Assembly (NCBI GenBank): GCA_022711465.1 | Contig: JAKLEZ010000005.1 | Location: forward strand, 248,001 to 312,000 | Direction of reading: 5' to 3' | DNA length: 64,000 nucleotides | DNA from: Planctomycetota bacterium | GTDB lineage: Bacteria > Planctomycetota > Phycisphaerae > UBA1845 > PWPN01 | In this document: positions 9,514 to 18,066 of the stretch, piece by piece | Numbering within the stretch: the stretch's first letter is position 1 | Layout of the letters: each line of letters begins with the position of its first letter | Position numbers and translations under genes: made by a program | Notes under the pieces: generated by a model | The model's database searches: none | The model's input: only the letters and a program-made list of their open reading frames with translations | What the model was told of the DNA's origin: nothing

Positions 9514-11208
9514 TTAGGCAATCCTCCCCCGTGCGTGAAGGACCGCTTCCAGCAGAAACAAGGCCAACGCCAGGGCCAGCAGGATCTCGAACGGGGCCGA
9601 CCACCCCCAGCGCCTGCCACCCCGCGAAGAACGGTCGCTCGCCCCCGCTCGAGGACCCGAAAGATCCACCGCCGCCCTGCTGACCGGCATACCCGTCACT
9701 TCCGCCGCCAGCAATGTGCGCCGCGGCCACAACGGATCCTCAAGTACCCGCTCCGGCGGCAGGACCACCGGATCCTCGTCCCAACCTGCCAGATAACGCA
9801 ACGATCGCGCCAGGAACACCGCAAACGGGGCTCGGCGGACCAAGTCGGAATCAGCGGCCAGCAGGGCCGATCCCAAAATGACGCATGGAGCCTTGCCCCC
9901 GCGACAGGCCGCGAGCACGGCTCCGCCTGAAACCAGCAGAGGCTCAGCCGGACCGGACAACGCCCCGAGCGATGATCCCGTGCCGCAGGTCTGCCCGGCC
10001 AGATCCACATCCCGCAGCAGCGGGCCCCTGAGCGACACCTCCAGAAGACGACCGGCCTCGACGGAAGGGCCGTCATCCCGCAGCACCAGAGACGGACGTG
10101 GCAGGGTGCCGGACGGCGGATCGACAACAACGTCGACATCCCGCTCCCACCCATCCTCGACCAGTTGTACTGCCGGGTCGCTCTGAATCGCCGCCCGAAC
10201 CGCCGCCGGCAACCACCGAGAACCACCCACCCGAATCGGGCTCCGATGGGGCAGTCGGAAAACCAGTTCGCGACCCACGACCTGACCTCCCGCTGAAGAC
10301 AGCGAGACGATCAACCGGTCTCCATCCGCCGGGAGATCCGAAAGAGCAAAGTCCACGCTCCCTCCCGGTTCAACGGTTTCGATGCGGCTCAGCAGGCTCG
10401 CTCCACCCGCCCGGCGAATCTCGAGTCTGGCCCCTTGAGGCTTGCGGCCTGCGGAAGCCACACGCACCGAAAACCGCCCTCGGAGCGAGTGGTCGGCGTC
10501 AGGTTCGTAGAGGGCCGACACGATGCCCAGTCCGTCGAGATCCTCACCGATCCCAACCACCTCGCACGGCACGTCGTCAGTGCCGGCTCCCATAGGCGCG
10601 TCTGCGGGTGCACGATCGGTCAACAACAGCACGCGCGGATTAGCCCGTCCATTGAGCAGCGACCGGGCCAGCTTGAGCCCCTCGCCGGTGATGGAGGGCA
10701 CCGACACCGGCCGGATCTCCCGAAGGCTCGAGGCGAGCGACACGATCGGCTGCTCAAATCCCAGCACCAACCGCGGCCAGGGATCGACCAGGACAACCGC
10801 GACTCGATCACTTGGCGAGAGGGTCCTGATTCGTGCTTCGAGCGCGGCGATAGCCGCTTCCATCCGCGTTCCGCCGGAAGAGGGAACCGGAGCGGCCATC
10901 GACGCGCCGGCATCGAGCACGATGACCTCGTGCAGACCACTGCCGGCCTGCTCCGTCAGGCTCGGCTGGGCGAGCGCCAGAGCCAGCAGCGTGCAGATCG
11001 TCAGCAGAAGGGCATAGGTCAGCGGATGTCGGAAACGGTGCAGAATGGAACGTGCCCGGACACGCTCGACGGTCTCCACCCAGAACAGCGTGGTCACAAC
11101 GCGCACCGGTCTCGGACGAACGCGCAGCAAATGCAGCACCGCCAGCACCGCCGCCGATGCAGCCGCGATGGCCGCCGCCGCCCAGAATGGAATCCCCGCG
11201 AAGACCAT
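9514..11208 (-). CDS. BatA-like membrane protein with degenerate VWA domain
   Basis: The product is 564 residues. The N-terminus matches the aerotolerance-regulator (BatA) N-terminal region: a membrane segment, a short loop with LLRVRPRPVRV, and a second membrane segment ending LALAQP. A VWA-like fold follows at about 85-240, with strands VIVLDAGASM, VAVVLVDPW and VLLLTD. The MIDAS motif, normally DxSxS, reads D-A-G-A-S, so metal binding is doubtful. After beta-rich domains, a C-terminal membrane helix (about 540-560) ends the protein. It lies between the DUF58 gene (13-base gap) and the giant VWA/TPR gene (3-base gap). In known MoxR operons such proteins form an inner-membrane complex facing the periplasm; this placement is by family, the exact role is unknown. 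Confidence 0.8.
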   Translation of the reverse strand: MVFAGIPFWAAAAIAAASAAVLAVLHLLRVRPRPVRVVTTLFWVETVERVRARSILHRFRHPLTYALLLTICTLLALALAQPSLTEQAGSGLHEVIVLDAGASMAAPVPSSGGTRMEAAIAALEARIRTLSPSDRVAVVLVDPWPRLVLGFEQPIVSLASSLREIRPVSVPSITGEGLKLARSLLNGRANPRVLLLTDRAPADAPMGAGTDDVPCEVVGIGEDLDGLGIVSALYEPDADHSLRGRFSVRVASAGRKPQGARLEIRRAGGASLLSRIETVEPGGSVDFALSDLPADGDRLIVSLSSAGGQVVGRELVFRLPHRSPIRVGGSRWLPAAVRAAIQSDPAVQLVEDGWERDVDVVVDPPSGTLPRPSLVLRDDGPSVEAGRLLEVSLRGPLLRDVDLAGQTCGTGSSLGALSGPAEPLLVSGGAVLAACRGGKAPCVILGSALLAADSDLVRRAPFAVFLARSLRYLAGWDEDPVVLPPERVLEDPLWPRRTLLAAEVTGMPVSRAAVDLSGPRAGASDRSSRGGRRWGWSAPFEILLALALALFLLEAVLHARGRIA

Positions 11209-11221
11209 CAGTCCGTTCGCC

Positions 11222-12100
11222 TCATGTCACCAACACACCGCCCGCGAACAGGTCACTCAACTGGTCAAGAACCGGCCGCTCGGCATTCAGACGCAGGTGA
11301 GCCGCCCGCCGTCGCAGAAGAAATCCGGCCAGCCGCTCGTTAAACGCCCGATACGCCTGTGCGTAGCAGTCGAGCTCCCTGTCCATGACGGTCACGTCCA
11401 CTTCCACCCCGGACTCGCAATCGATCAACCGCAGTTCTCCATTCACCGGCGGCCGAGCGTCCGAGTCGCGCACCAATTGCACGACCAGCAGCCGGTGTCT
11501 CAACGAAGCCAACGCAGCGACCACGGCTTCGATGCCCTGCGAATCAAAGAAATCGGAAACCACAACCGCAAGGCCGCTCCTGAGGCGCAGCGTGGCGAAC
11601 CGGCGAATCGACTTCACCAGATCGGTGGAACCGGCCGGCAAAAGACCGTCAAGGAACTCCAGGGCATGTCGAAGTCGACGCTTGCCCGAAAGACTGACTG
11701 CCGGCTGAACCAGGTCCGTGCCGAACGGATACAGCCTGATGCGGTCAAACTGGTTCAGGCTCACCGCCGCCAACACGCCGGCCATCTGCCGACCGGCGTC
11801 GGCCCGAGGGGGCACCTCGAAGAACATCGAATCGCTGATGTCCACGAGAATGTAAACCGGCAGGTCCTCGGGCTCCTCGAAAAGCCGCAGAAACAGACGC
11901 CCGCTGCGCCGATACAGGCTCCAGTCGATTCGCCGCAAATCGTCACCGGGCACATAGGATCGGAAGTCGCGGAACTCCATGCCCGCGCCAAGATCGCGCG
12001 ACCGGTGCTGAGCATGGCGGCCGCTGGCCGGTACTTGCCGGGCCATGATTCGCAGTCGCTCGATCGAACGAACGAAGTCCTCGGTGAACAGTGATGCCAT
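11222..12100 (-). CDS. DUF58 domain-containing protein
   Basis: This 292-residue protein shows the DUF58 hallmark: a GDDLRRIDW motif followed by a basic, aromatic stretch (RLFLRLFEE) and a VWA-like strand YILVDISDSM with an intact DxSxS metal site. DUF58 proteins almost always sit next to moxR and VWA genes and are thought to be client or adaptor proteins of the MoxR ATPase. The frame stays open about 60 codons upstream, but that part is low-quality Cys/Arg-rich sequence overlapping moxR, so the ATG at 12100 (MASLFTEDF) was chosen, leaving a 19-base gap to moxR. No membrane segment is seen, so it is probably cytoplasmic. Confidence 0.85.
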   Translation of the reverse strand: MASLFTEDFVRSIERLRIMARQVPASGRHAQHRSRDLGAGMEFRDFRSYVPGDDLRRIDWSLYRRSGRLFLRLFEEPEDLPVYILVDISDSMFFEVPPRADAGRQMAGVLAAVSLNQFDRIRLYPFGTDLVQPAVSLSGKRRLRHALEFLDGLLPAGSTDLVKSIRRFATLRLRSGLAVVVSDFFDSQGIEAVVAALASLRHRLLVVQLVRDSDARPPVNGELRLIDCESGVEVDVTVMDRELDCYAQAYRAFNERLAGFLLRRRAAHLRLNAERPVLDQLSDLFAGGVLVT

Positions 12101-12119
12101 AGCCAACCCGCGCCACGAA

Positions 12120-13145
12120 CTACGAGGACAACTCGCCCACCGACCCAACAACCGCCTGCACAAGCTCGTCCGTGTTCGCCCGGTCGGACTGCCCTTCAAA
12201 GCTGAGCAGCACCCGATGGCGAAGTACCGGCAGGGCAACATCGCGAATGTCCTGGCAGGACACCGCGAACCGGCCGCCAAGCAGGGCTCGCACCTTGCCC
12301 ATCAGGAGCAGGCCCTGGGCCCCGCGCGGGCTCGAGCCGAGGGCCACGACCCGGTTGATCACGGCCGGGGCGTGCGGCGAGCCCGGCTGCGTGGCCATGA
12401 CCAGCCGGATCGCGTAGCCACGAACCTGATCCGTGACCGCCACCTGCCGGACAATCTGCCGCATCGCCACAACCTCCTCGCCGGTCGATACCGGCTCGAT
12501 CGTGGGAATCTGCACCTCGGTCGTTCGCTGGAGAATCTGGTGATACTCCCGCTCCTGAGGATAGCCGACCATTAATTTGACCAGAAACCGGTCCAGCTGG
12601 GCCTCGGGTAACGGATAGGTGCCTTCTTGTTCAATCGGATTCTGGGTCGCGACAACAATGAACGGCTCCGGCAGCTTCATCGTACGCCGAGCCACGGATA
12701 CCTGCCGCTCCTGCATGGCCTCAAGCAAGGCCGACTGAGTCTTGGGCGTGGCCCGGTTGATCTCGTCCGCCAGAATGAAGTTGGCGACGAGCGGCCCCTC
12801 GGCAAAACGCAGTTCATGCCCGCCGCCCTCCTTTTCGGTCAGCATCATGGTGCCAATGATGTCCGCCGGCATCAGGTCCGGCGTGAACTGGATGCGCGAG
12901 AACTGCAGTCGCAGTGCCGAGGCCAGGGTCCGGGCAAGCAGCGTCTTGCCCAGCCCAGGCACACCTTCGAGCAGCACGTGGCCATCGGACAACAGGACGG
13001 CCAGGACATTCTCGACCAGTTCATCGTGCCCAACGAAAACCTTGTGAACCTCTCGCTTGAGGCGGTCGAACACCTCTCGAAAGCGGCTCGATTGCTCCTG
13101 CACCGCCGAGTCACTCGTCTGTCCTGTCGGCATGGTTGAACTCAT
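12120..13145 (-). CDS. MoxR-family AAA+ ATPase
   Basis: The protein is 341 residues, the usual MoxR size. It has a Walker A motif (GVPGLGKT, about residue 60), Walker B with the MoxR signature (FILADEINRATPKTQ), sensor 1 region (VVATQNPIEQEGTYPLPEAQLDRF) and a C-terminal lid domain. MoxR ATPases act as chaperones that mature or activate protein complexes, working with VWA proteins encoded beside them, as here (DUF58 and two VWA proteins downstream). An AGGAG sequence lies about 12 bases before the ATG at 13145; a second ATG at 13133 is a possible alternative. The enzyme is expected in the cytoplasm, linked to the membrane complex through its partners. Confidence 0.95.
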   Translation of the reverse strand: MSSTMPTGQTSDSAVQEQSSRFREVFDRLKREVHKVFVGHDELVENVLAVLLSDGHVLLEGVPGLGKTLLARTLASALRLQFSRIQFTPDLMPADIIGTMMLTEKEGGGHELRFAEGPLVANFILADEINRATPKTQSALLEAMQERQVSVARRTMKLPEPFIVVATQNPIEQEGTYPLPEAQLDRFLVKLMVGYPQEREYHQILQRTTEVQIPTIEPVSTGEEVVAMRQIVRQVAVTDQVRGYAIRLVMATQPGSPHAPAVINRVVALGSSPRGAQGLLLMGKVRALLGGRFAVSCQDIRDVALPVLRHRVLLSFEGQSDRANTDELVQAVVGSVGELSS

Positions 13146-13154
13146 GACGTAAGC

Positions 13155-14681
13155 TCACTCCTGTGAAGGCCTGCTCGCCGGCAAGCCGGTCGTGTCGTTG
13201 CCGCGGCTCGCCTCCTGATCCGCCGAATGCAGTGCCGCCAGATAGCGTTGTACGGTCGCGGCCATCGCCGGCGGTACTCGATACCGAGAGCTGGGATTCT
13301 CCGGCAACGAACGGGGCTGGGCGGCGACGGCAACCGCGCCTTCGCCCGGCATCGGCGCCGGCTCCACCCGCTCGCGCGTCACCTTGCTCACGCCCGGTCC
13401 CAACCTGCCCCTGACAAAATCCGGGATGGGCACGCCCAGCACCAGCGAGGCCGTACCCCGCGATTTCTTCGGTGGCGTCGGACCGCCTCTACCCCCTCCC
13501 GGCGGACCTTGCTCACCACTGATGCCGAGATCACGTGTCGGCGCGGCCTGCCGATCCTTCATGGTCGGCTGGATGCCGCCTCGCTGCGTGTTCGCCGACT
13601 TCTCATCCTCGGTGGGTTCGTCCGCCTCGTCGTCCTCACGCTCCGTGCCCCGGGTCTCAAGCCGCTGCGAAGCATTGTTCTGCACCGCCGACATGCCTCC
13701 CCCTCCCGAGGAACCCTGACTGATCGAGGAGGAGTCCTCCTGGGCTTGACTCGCTTGCAGGCCGGCCTCCTTGTTCTGCCGGTCGCGGTCTTGCCGCGCA
13801 TGCGCCGAAGTCTTTCGTTCCTTCGGCTTGCCTGCGCCTCGACTCTCCAAGGCTTCCCCCTTCGTGCTCTCTGACTGGCTTGAGGCATTGACCTCCGCAC
13901 GAACTCCGCCACCGGGTCGCCCGGCCGCCGGTTCCGACCGCGGCTTGACTGCCGGCTTGCTCGCCGGGCCTGCGGCACCGGAACGATCCGCCTTGCCCAC
14001 TGCGGCCACAACCGGCTGCGTCGCCGGCCTGGACGGCTCGCGGGTCCTCTGGGAATGACCCGACCATTGCCGTTCCACCGCCGAACCCTCACCCATCGGC
14101 ACCGGCACCTCCGCAACGGTGACGGGCGCCCCTCGGCCCGAAATGAGCCCCGCAACCACCATCAGCCCGATCGCCATCGCGACCCGCTGCAGGCCGCCTT
14201 TCCAGTCCATCTCCGCCTGCTCCACGCCAGGCAGTTGCCGGTGCAAGCGACGAAGGAACTCGAGCCCTTCCCCAATGGCCACCCTTCCGAACGGACTCGC
14301 ATCACGGCCTTCGGACAGGGCCAAGGCAACTGCAATCCGGTTGTGATCCTGCACGCCCAGGTCGAGTCGCTCCGCAGCCTCGGTCAGCGACACCTGACGG
14401 CGAATCGCACGCACCATGACGACGCCCGCCGGCAAACCTGCGGCCAGAAGCGCGAGAACCAAAATGCCCACCCACCCAAGCAGGGATGCCTGGCCCAGCA
14501 CCCGGGACGAAAGCTGCAGGAAGAAGACCGCCCCGGCCGCCGCGGCAAGCGTATCGAACCCCCAATTCATGGCCTTAGGAACCTGGGCGCGAATCCACGC
14601 CCGATGAACGCGCCGCCGGCAATCGGTCAGCAGCACCGCCATCTCCGAGCGAGGATCGGGATCTGTGTGAAGCTCACTCAT
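13155..14681 (-). CDS. Membrane protein with long low-complexity region (DUF4175-like), MoxR operon
   Basis: The product is 508 residues from the ATG at 14681, which overlaps the stop of the preceding gene by 4 bases (ATGA). Three hydrophobic segments are visible: two close together at about 30-90 and one at about 165-190. The cytoplasmic loop between has the pattern TEAAERLD and DHNRIAVAL, seen in DUF4175-type proteins of MoxR/Bat loci. From about 200 to 400 the sequence is low-complexity, rich in Ser, Gly, Glu, Arg and Gln, and probably disordered. The C-terminus has a conserved-looking core (SSRYRVPPAMAATVQRYLAAL). No catalytic motif is visible. Its place between moxR (9-base gap) and the retropepsin-like gene makes it a component of the same complex. 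Confidence 0.75.
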   Translation of the reverse strand: MSELHTDPDPRSEMAVLLTDCRRRVHRAWIRAQVPKAMNWGFDTLAAAAGAVFFLQLSSRVLGQASLLGWVGILVLALLAAGLPAGVVMVRAIRRQVSLTEAAERLDLGVQDHNRIAVALALSEGRDASPFGRVAIGEGLEFLRRLHRQLPGVEQAEMDWKGGLQRVAMAIGLMVVAGLISGRGAPVTVAEVPVPMGEGSAVERQWSGHSQRTREPSRPATQPVVAAVGKADRSGAAGPASKPAVKPRSEPAAGRPGGGVRAEVNASSQSESTKGEALESRGAGKPKERKTSAHARQDRDRQNKEAGLQASQAQEDSSSISQGSSGGGGMSAVQNNASQRLETRGTEREDDEADEPTEDEKSANTQRGGIQPTMKDRQAAPTRDLGISGEQGPPGGGRGGPTPPKKSRGTASLVLGVPIPDFVRGRLGPGVSKVTRERVEPAPMPGEGAVAVAAQPRSLPENPSSRYRVPPAMAATVQRYLAALHSADQEASRGNDTTGLPASRPSQE

Positions 14682-17062
14682 GAGCCTGCTCTGGCATCCT
14701 TGTTCGCTACCGCAAGCGACCGGGCAACCAGGACCTCGCGCGTTCTGGAGTCCTGGACGAAAGCCACCACCACGCACGCCGCGGGGTCCACGAACGACGG
14801 TCGCATCAGAAACCGGATCTCCCTCTCGGCCTCGAGGGCCGAGATTCGCTTCTCCAGCCCCTCGCTGACCGCCGCAACCGTCGTCACCACCTCGTAACTC
14901 CGAACCCCGGCTGCCGCAGGCAGTTCAAACCCACCTTCGGGCGACAGCAAGGCTCTGGCCACCGAACGGTGCAGCACCACGCCGTTGGCCGCCGGCAGCA
15001 TCACCAGTTTCTCACACAAGACCGCGTGCAGACGAAGGCTGCCCCCGGCATCGGGCCCCTGGACTTCGATCTTGCCGGTGAACTTGCCATCGGCAAAGGT
15101 GACGCGACCGCCCACCCTCCAGACCAACGCCCCCCCTTCGCCCGCCAGGGCAGCACCCTGATACGCAGCATAGACCTGAGCCGCCTTCTTCTCGTCGCCC
15201 GCGTCTGCCCTCGGCCCCTTTCCGTCAAAGAAAGCGGCCGGAGCGGTCGTGGTCTGATAGAAGGCGGCACGCGATACGCTCGCATCGCTGACCAGCGGCT
15301 CCGCCGCCGGCGAGGCGAGATGATATTGCACCCACGATACGTCCGTGCCGTCAAAATACTCTTGAAGGCCCTCAAACGCCAGTTCCGGGGCCGTCGTGGA
15401 ACCATGATCGACACAGGTGAATAGCTCGATCAGCTGCACAGGGTTGGCGTCCTTGCCCCTGCCGCCTTCACTGAACCGATCGGCCGGATGGAACGCCGGC
15501 ACTCGGCCTTCAAGAAGCTGCTCCGCGTCGCTCATGGAAAAACGCGCTCGGAAGTCGGCGTCGCGGTTGAGACGATCAAGGCCGCGAAAAGCCTCGGCCG
15601 GAGCATTGTCGCTGATGGCCACCTGTACGAACCGCGACCACGCGCGAGTCGCGTTTCCTGTTCGTTCATACAACTCCCCGAGCCAGAGATTGACCAGCGG
15701 ATCACGAGGAAGGCCAAACGCCGCGGAGAGAAGCGCCCGACGAGCCTCCTTGAGGTCATTCCGCTGTAACGCGATCTGACCTGTACGAGCCAGAATCTGA
15801 TGCGCCGCCACACCGTTCAGGTCGGCAGATGCCGACTCCTGGCCGATCTTGAGCACCTCCGTCGCCAACTCGTGCTTGTCCGTTCGCTTCCCCGCGATCA
15901 ATGCATCGGCCAAGGCTACCATGCTTGCGGCCCGACGGTTCTCAGGTGTCAGGGCCACGCGCGTCCGCACCGCACGAACGACGACCTCACGTTCGGCGGA
16001 CGCGTCTTCGAGCCTGAACGCCAACAGCTTCTCCGCGGCCTCCGTCGCCAACCGAGAGGTCGCGTTGGCCTTCACGAATGCCTCGATCGCCTCTGCGTCG
16101 CCATCCGTCCGTGCCTGATAGTACGCCCGCTCCTCGACGGGAAACCGGGGCTCGCGCGTCTGCTCGAACAGCATCCGCCGATGCGCCTGGTCAATGGTCA
16201 CGCGAAGATGGCGCAGCAGATTCACGCCCAGGACCAGATCCGGCCGCGGCTCCTGGGCTTGGGACAGGTCCTCCGGGCGAAACGCCACAAAGCGAGCGAT
16301 GTTGAGGCTGCCCAGGTTCAGCTGGTCAATCGCACCACTGGCCGAGCCCGCCAGATCCGCGGCCGTCGAATCGATGATCGTGTCGTTACCCGAGGTCATG
16401 AACCGCGTGCGGAGCGTGAAGCCGTCCGCCGCAACCGCCTTCAGCCAGTACCCCGAGCCTGACTCCTCGTAGGGAACCAGCGTCGCTCTCGAGCCTCCGT
16501 CGCCGCCGCTCTTCTCCCCTTCGCTCAGCCCCGCCTGCTCGGCCGGCAACAGCCTCAGCACCCCCTCGCCCATCTCGATCTGAACGCCGAACTGCTCAAA
16601 CGCCGGCAGGCCGAGGTACGCAACCGCCGGGATCTCACCCAGTTCCGGAGCGTGGTCGCGCGATAGGTCCTCGAGTTCCTTGAGCCCGGTGGCATAGGTC
16701 TTGAGGTGACTCAAGGCCAGCTCGCCGAAACGCACTTCTCCTCGTGAGTCTCCACCGATCTCGAGCAGCCTGCCGCTGCGCTCATGGATCACCAGCGGCA
16801 TCTTCAGACCCAACTCAAACACGACGTTGGCCGGGATGCTCTTGCGGGGACCGTGGATCGCACCCACCGCGCATGGCCGCCCGTCCACGACCTTGAACTT
16901 GATTTCCGCGGCGGCCTGAACAGTAACCTGAAAGACCGAGACGGCCACCATCACGCCAGCGACGAAGGCGTGAATGGGTGCCCGCCGAGAACACCGTCGG
17001 CATCTCCAGAGAACGCGCAAAGCCATCGGCCTCATAGGGTTAGAACCCGTCCCCTCTGCCAT
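14678..17062 (-). CDS. Exported protein with retropepsin-like, TPR-like and thioredoxin-like regions
   Basis: The product is 794 residues with an N-terminal membrane segment or signal peptide (about 28-52, FVAGVMVAVSVFQVTVQAAA). Residues about 60-330 look like two aspartyl-protease-type halves: a region around VVFELGLKMPLVIHE and one around NDTIIDSTAADLAG, followed by LVLGVNLLRHLRVTID, typical of retropepsin-like domains. The catalytic DTG would read D-S-T, so activity is uncertain. Residues 330-510 are helical and TPR-like. Residues about 540-790 resemble the DUF1223/Omp28 thioredoxin-like family, starting with QLIELFTC, but the usual CxxC is reduced to a single Cys. It is the first large gene of the MoxR operon and overlaps the next start by 4 bases. 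The start could also be the ATG at 17035. Confidence 0.65.
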   Translation of the reverse strand: MAEGTGSNPMRPMALRVLWRCRRCSRRAPIHAFVAGVMVAVSVFQVTVQAAAEIKFKVVDGRPCAVGAIHGPRKSIPANVVFELGLKMPLVIHERSGRLLEIGGDSRGEVRFGELALSHLKTYATGLKELEDLSRDHAPELGEIPAVAYLGLPAFEQFGVQIEMGEGVLRLLPAEQAGLSEGEKSGGDGGSRATLVPYEESGSGYWLKAVAADGFTLRTRFMTSGNDTIIDSTAADLAGSASGAIDQLNLGSLNIARFVAFRPEDLSQAQEPRPDLVLGVNLLRHLRVTIDQAHRRMLFEQTREPRFPVEERAYYQARTDGDAEAIEAFVKANATSRLATEAAEKLLAFRLEDASAEREVVVRAVRTRVALTPENRRAASMVALADALIAGKRTDKHELATEVLKIGQESASADLNGVAAHQILARTGQIALQRNDLKEARRALLSAAFGLPRDPLVNLWLGELYERTGNATRAWSRFVQVAISDNAPAEAFRGLDRLNRDADFRARFSMSDAEQLLEGRVPAFHPADRFSEGGRGKDANPVQLIELFTCVDHGSTTAPELAFEGLQEYFDGTDVSWVQYHLASPAAEPLVSDASVSRAAFYQTTTAPAAFFDGKGPRADAGDEKKAAQVYAAYQGAALAGEGGALVWRVGGRVTFADGKFTGKIEVQGPDAGGSLRLHAVLCEKLVMLPAANGVVLHRSVARALLSPEGGFELPAAAGVRSYEVVTTVAAVSEGLEKRISALEAEREIRFLMRPSFVDPAACVVVAFVQDSRTREVLVARSLAVANKDARAGS

Positions 17063-17261
17063 CCCCCGGCGGCGATGGCAGCCAGAGATCCCCCGCGTCC
17101 CTGCGCGGGATCGCGCCCGGTCGTCTCGGGCTGAAGAGGTGATTGTACCAGTCCGGCATCCAGATGCGTAGCGGAAGACGCCACGACCACCCGTAATCGT
17201 GGCCGGGGAGCAGCTTGATGGTGAGCGGGGATCGGATGCCGTTCGCAGCTTCCGAGACCAA
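17040..17261 (-). CDS. Possible short leader or remnant ORF (TTG start), unknown function
   Basis: This frame encodes about 73 residues with strongly GC-rich third codon positions, as in neighbouring genes, and aromatic-rich content (GHDYGWSW, WMPDWYNHLF). No ATG or GTG start exists near its 5' end; the only candidate is TTG at 17261, and the frame is open only about 20 bases further up. It overlaps the start of the operon's first large gene by 23 bases, which would allow translational coupling. It may be a genuine small protein, or the tail of a decayed gene. No family is recognised. Confidence 0.3.
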   Translation of the reverse strand: MVSEAANGIRSPLTIKLLPGHDYGWSWRLPLRIWMPDWYNHLFSPRRPGAIPRRDAGDLWLPSPPGDGRGDGF

Positions 17262-17383
17262 CCAGCGAAGGAAAGCTAGGGGCTAGGCAGATCGCCCCGC
17301 CGTCCAGGATACAGCCTCGCCGCTAGGGTGGGCTTCTGGACCCTTAATTTCGATTATGGAACTATTAGGAAGATAGTGGTCGG

Positions 17384-17389
17384 ATTATA
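17384..17389 (-). promoter_or_regulatory. Candidate -10 box (TATAAT) upstream of the MoxR operon
   Basis: A perfect TATAAT on the minus strand lies inside an AT-rich island (about 17336-17418) in otherwise GC-rich DNA, between tRNA-Cys and the MoxR operon. The -35 region is weak (around GAAGTT at 17 bases). It would start transcription near 17377 and give a leader of about 115 bases to the TTG ORF or about 315 bases to the ATG at 17062. Confidence 0.35.
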
Positions 17390-17417
17390 AAGTCTTGTTC
17401 ATCAGCAACTTCTATAC

Positions 17418-17491
17418 AGGCGGCGATGGGATTCGAACCCATGAATAACGGATTTGCAATCCGTCCCCTTGGTCCACTTGGGTACGCCGCC
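17418..17491 (-). tRNA. tRNA-Cys (anticodon GCA)
   Basis: Read on the minus strand, the 74 bases fold as a standard cloverleaf: 7-bp acceptor stem GGCGGCG/CGCCGCC with discriminator T, a D arm closed by CCC/GGG, an anticodon stem ACGGA/TCCGT with loop TTGCAAA (anticodon GCA), a 5-base variable loop (TATTC) and a T arm ATGGG-TTCGAAT-CCCAT. The 3' CCA is not encoded. It stands alone, with no other tRNA nearby. Confidence 0.96.
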
Positions 17492-17730
17492 AGGCTCTTG
17501 TCTACAGCGACTTATGACCGATCGCCCCTCTACAAACGCGGTTGCATCTCGTCGATCCAACTCTCACATTACATCCGACACGACAGAGCCTTGCATTACG
17601 CCCTGCGTCCGTCCCCTTCACACCGCCCTTTACAGCCACGCGGGCCTGCAAGGCGTCGACGGGCACGCTTCGAATCCTGAGCCCACTGCTGGCCTCACTT
17701 CCACCCCGCCGTACACAGTCCGCCGACGAG
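17492..17730. other. Intergenic stretch upstream of tRNA-Cys
   Basis: Together with the weak ORF that follows it (17731-17928), this belongs to a 575-base gap between tRNA-Cys and the GH29 gene. No convincing promoter for the tRNA, repeat or RNA fold was found. Frames across it have poor composition. Confidence 0.4.
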
Positions 17731-17928
17731 CTACCAAGGATATTGAACCAGGATGGGACAGTCAAGCCGTTGCTCGCTGCCCAGCACCTTGCCAAAGGCG
17801 GATCGCCACCCCGCCATGCCCCACCCGAAGACCCGCCGCACCAACCCGAGCCGGAACGCGACCAAAGGGTTGCCCAGCCCGATGACCAACCAAGCCGTCG
17901 TCCTCCTCCATGAGGAAGGACCCAACAT
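17731..17928 (-). CDS. Possible small hydrophobic protein, unknown
   Basis: The frame encodes 65 residues from an ATG at 17928, with a hydrophobic core (WLVIGLGNPLVAFRLGLV) and Trp-rich following sequence. From the core onward nearly all third codon positions are G or C, as in true genes here, whereas overlapping frames lack that bias. A GGAGGAGG run lies inside the frame and would serve an internal TTG start better than the ATG. It could be the 3' remnant of a decayed gene downstream of the GH29 gene. No family is recognised. Confidence 0.28.
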   Translation of the reverse strand: MLGPSSWRRTTAWLVIGLGNPLVAFRLGLVRRVFGWGMAGWRSAFGKVLGSEQRLDCPILVQYPW

Positions 17929-18066
17929 CCGTCGTCATGGAGTCGGGCGGTGGGCAAGCACTGAAGATCCTGCGGCCGCGGCAGGCAATCGTCAAACCCA
18001 CAGAAGAAGACCAGACTCGGCCGGCCGCGAGCACGGGCCAAAACGGCATGCGTTCGGCTTGCCGCG

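Noticed and set aside
11222..12280. Longer version of the DUF58 protein starting at 12280
   Set aside because: The extra 60 residues are Cys/Arg-rich, overlap moxR and match nothing; the start at 12100 fits the family.
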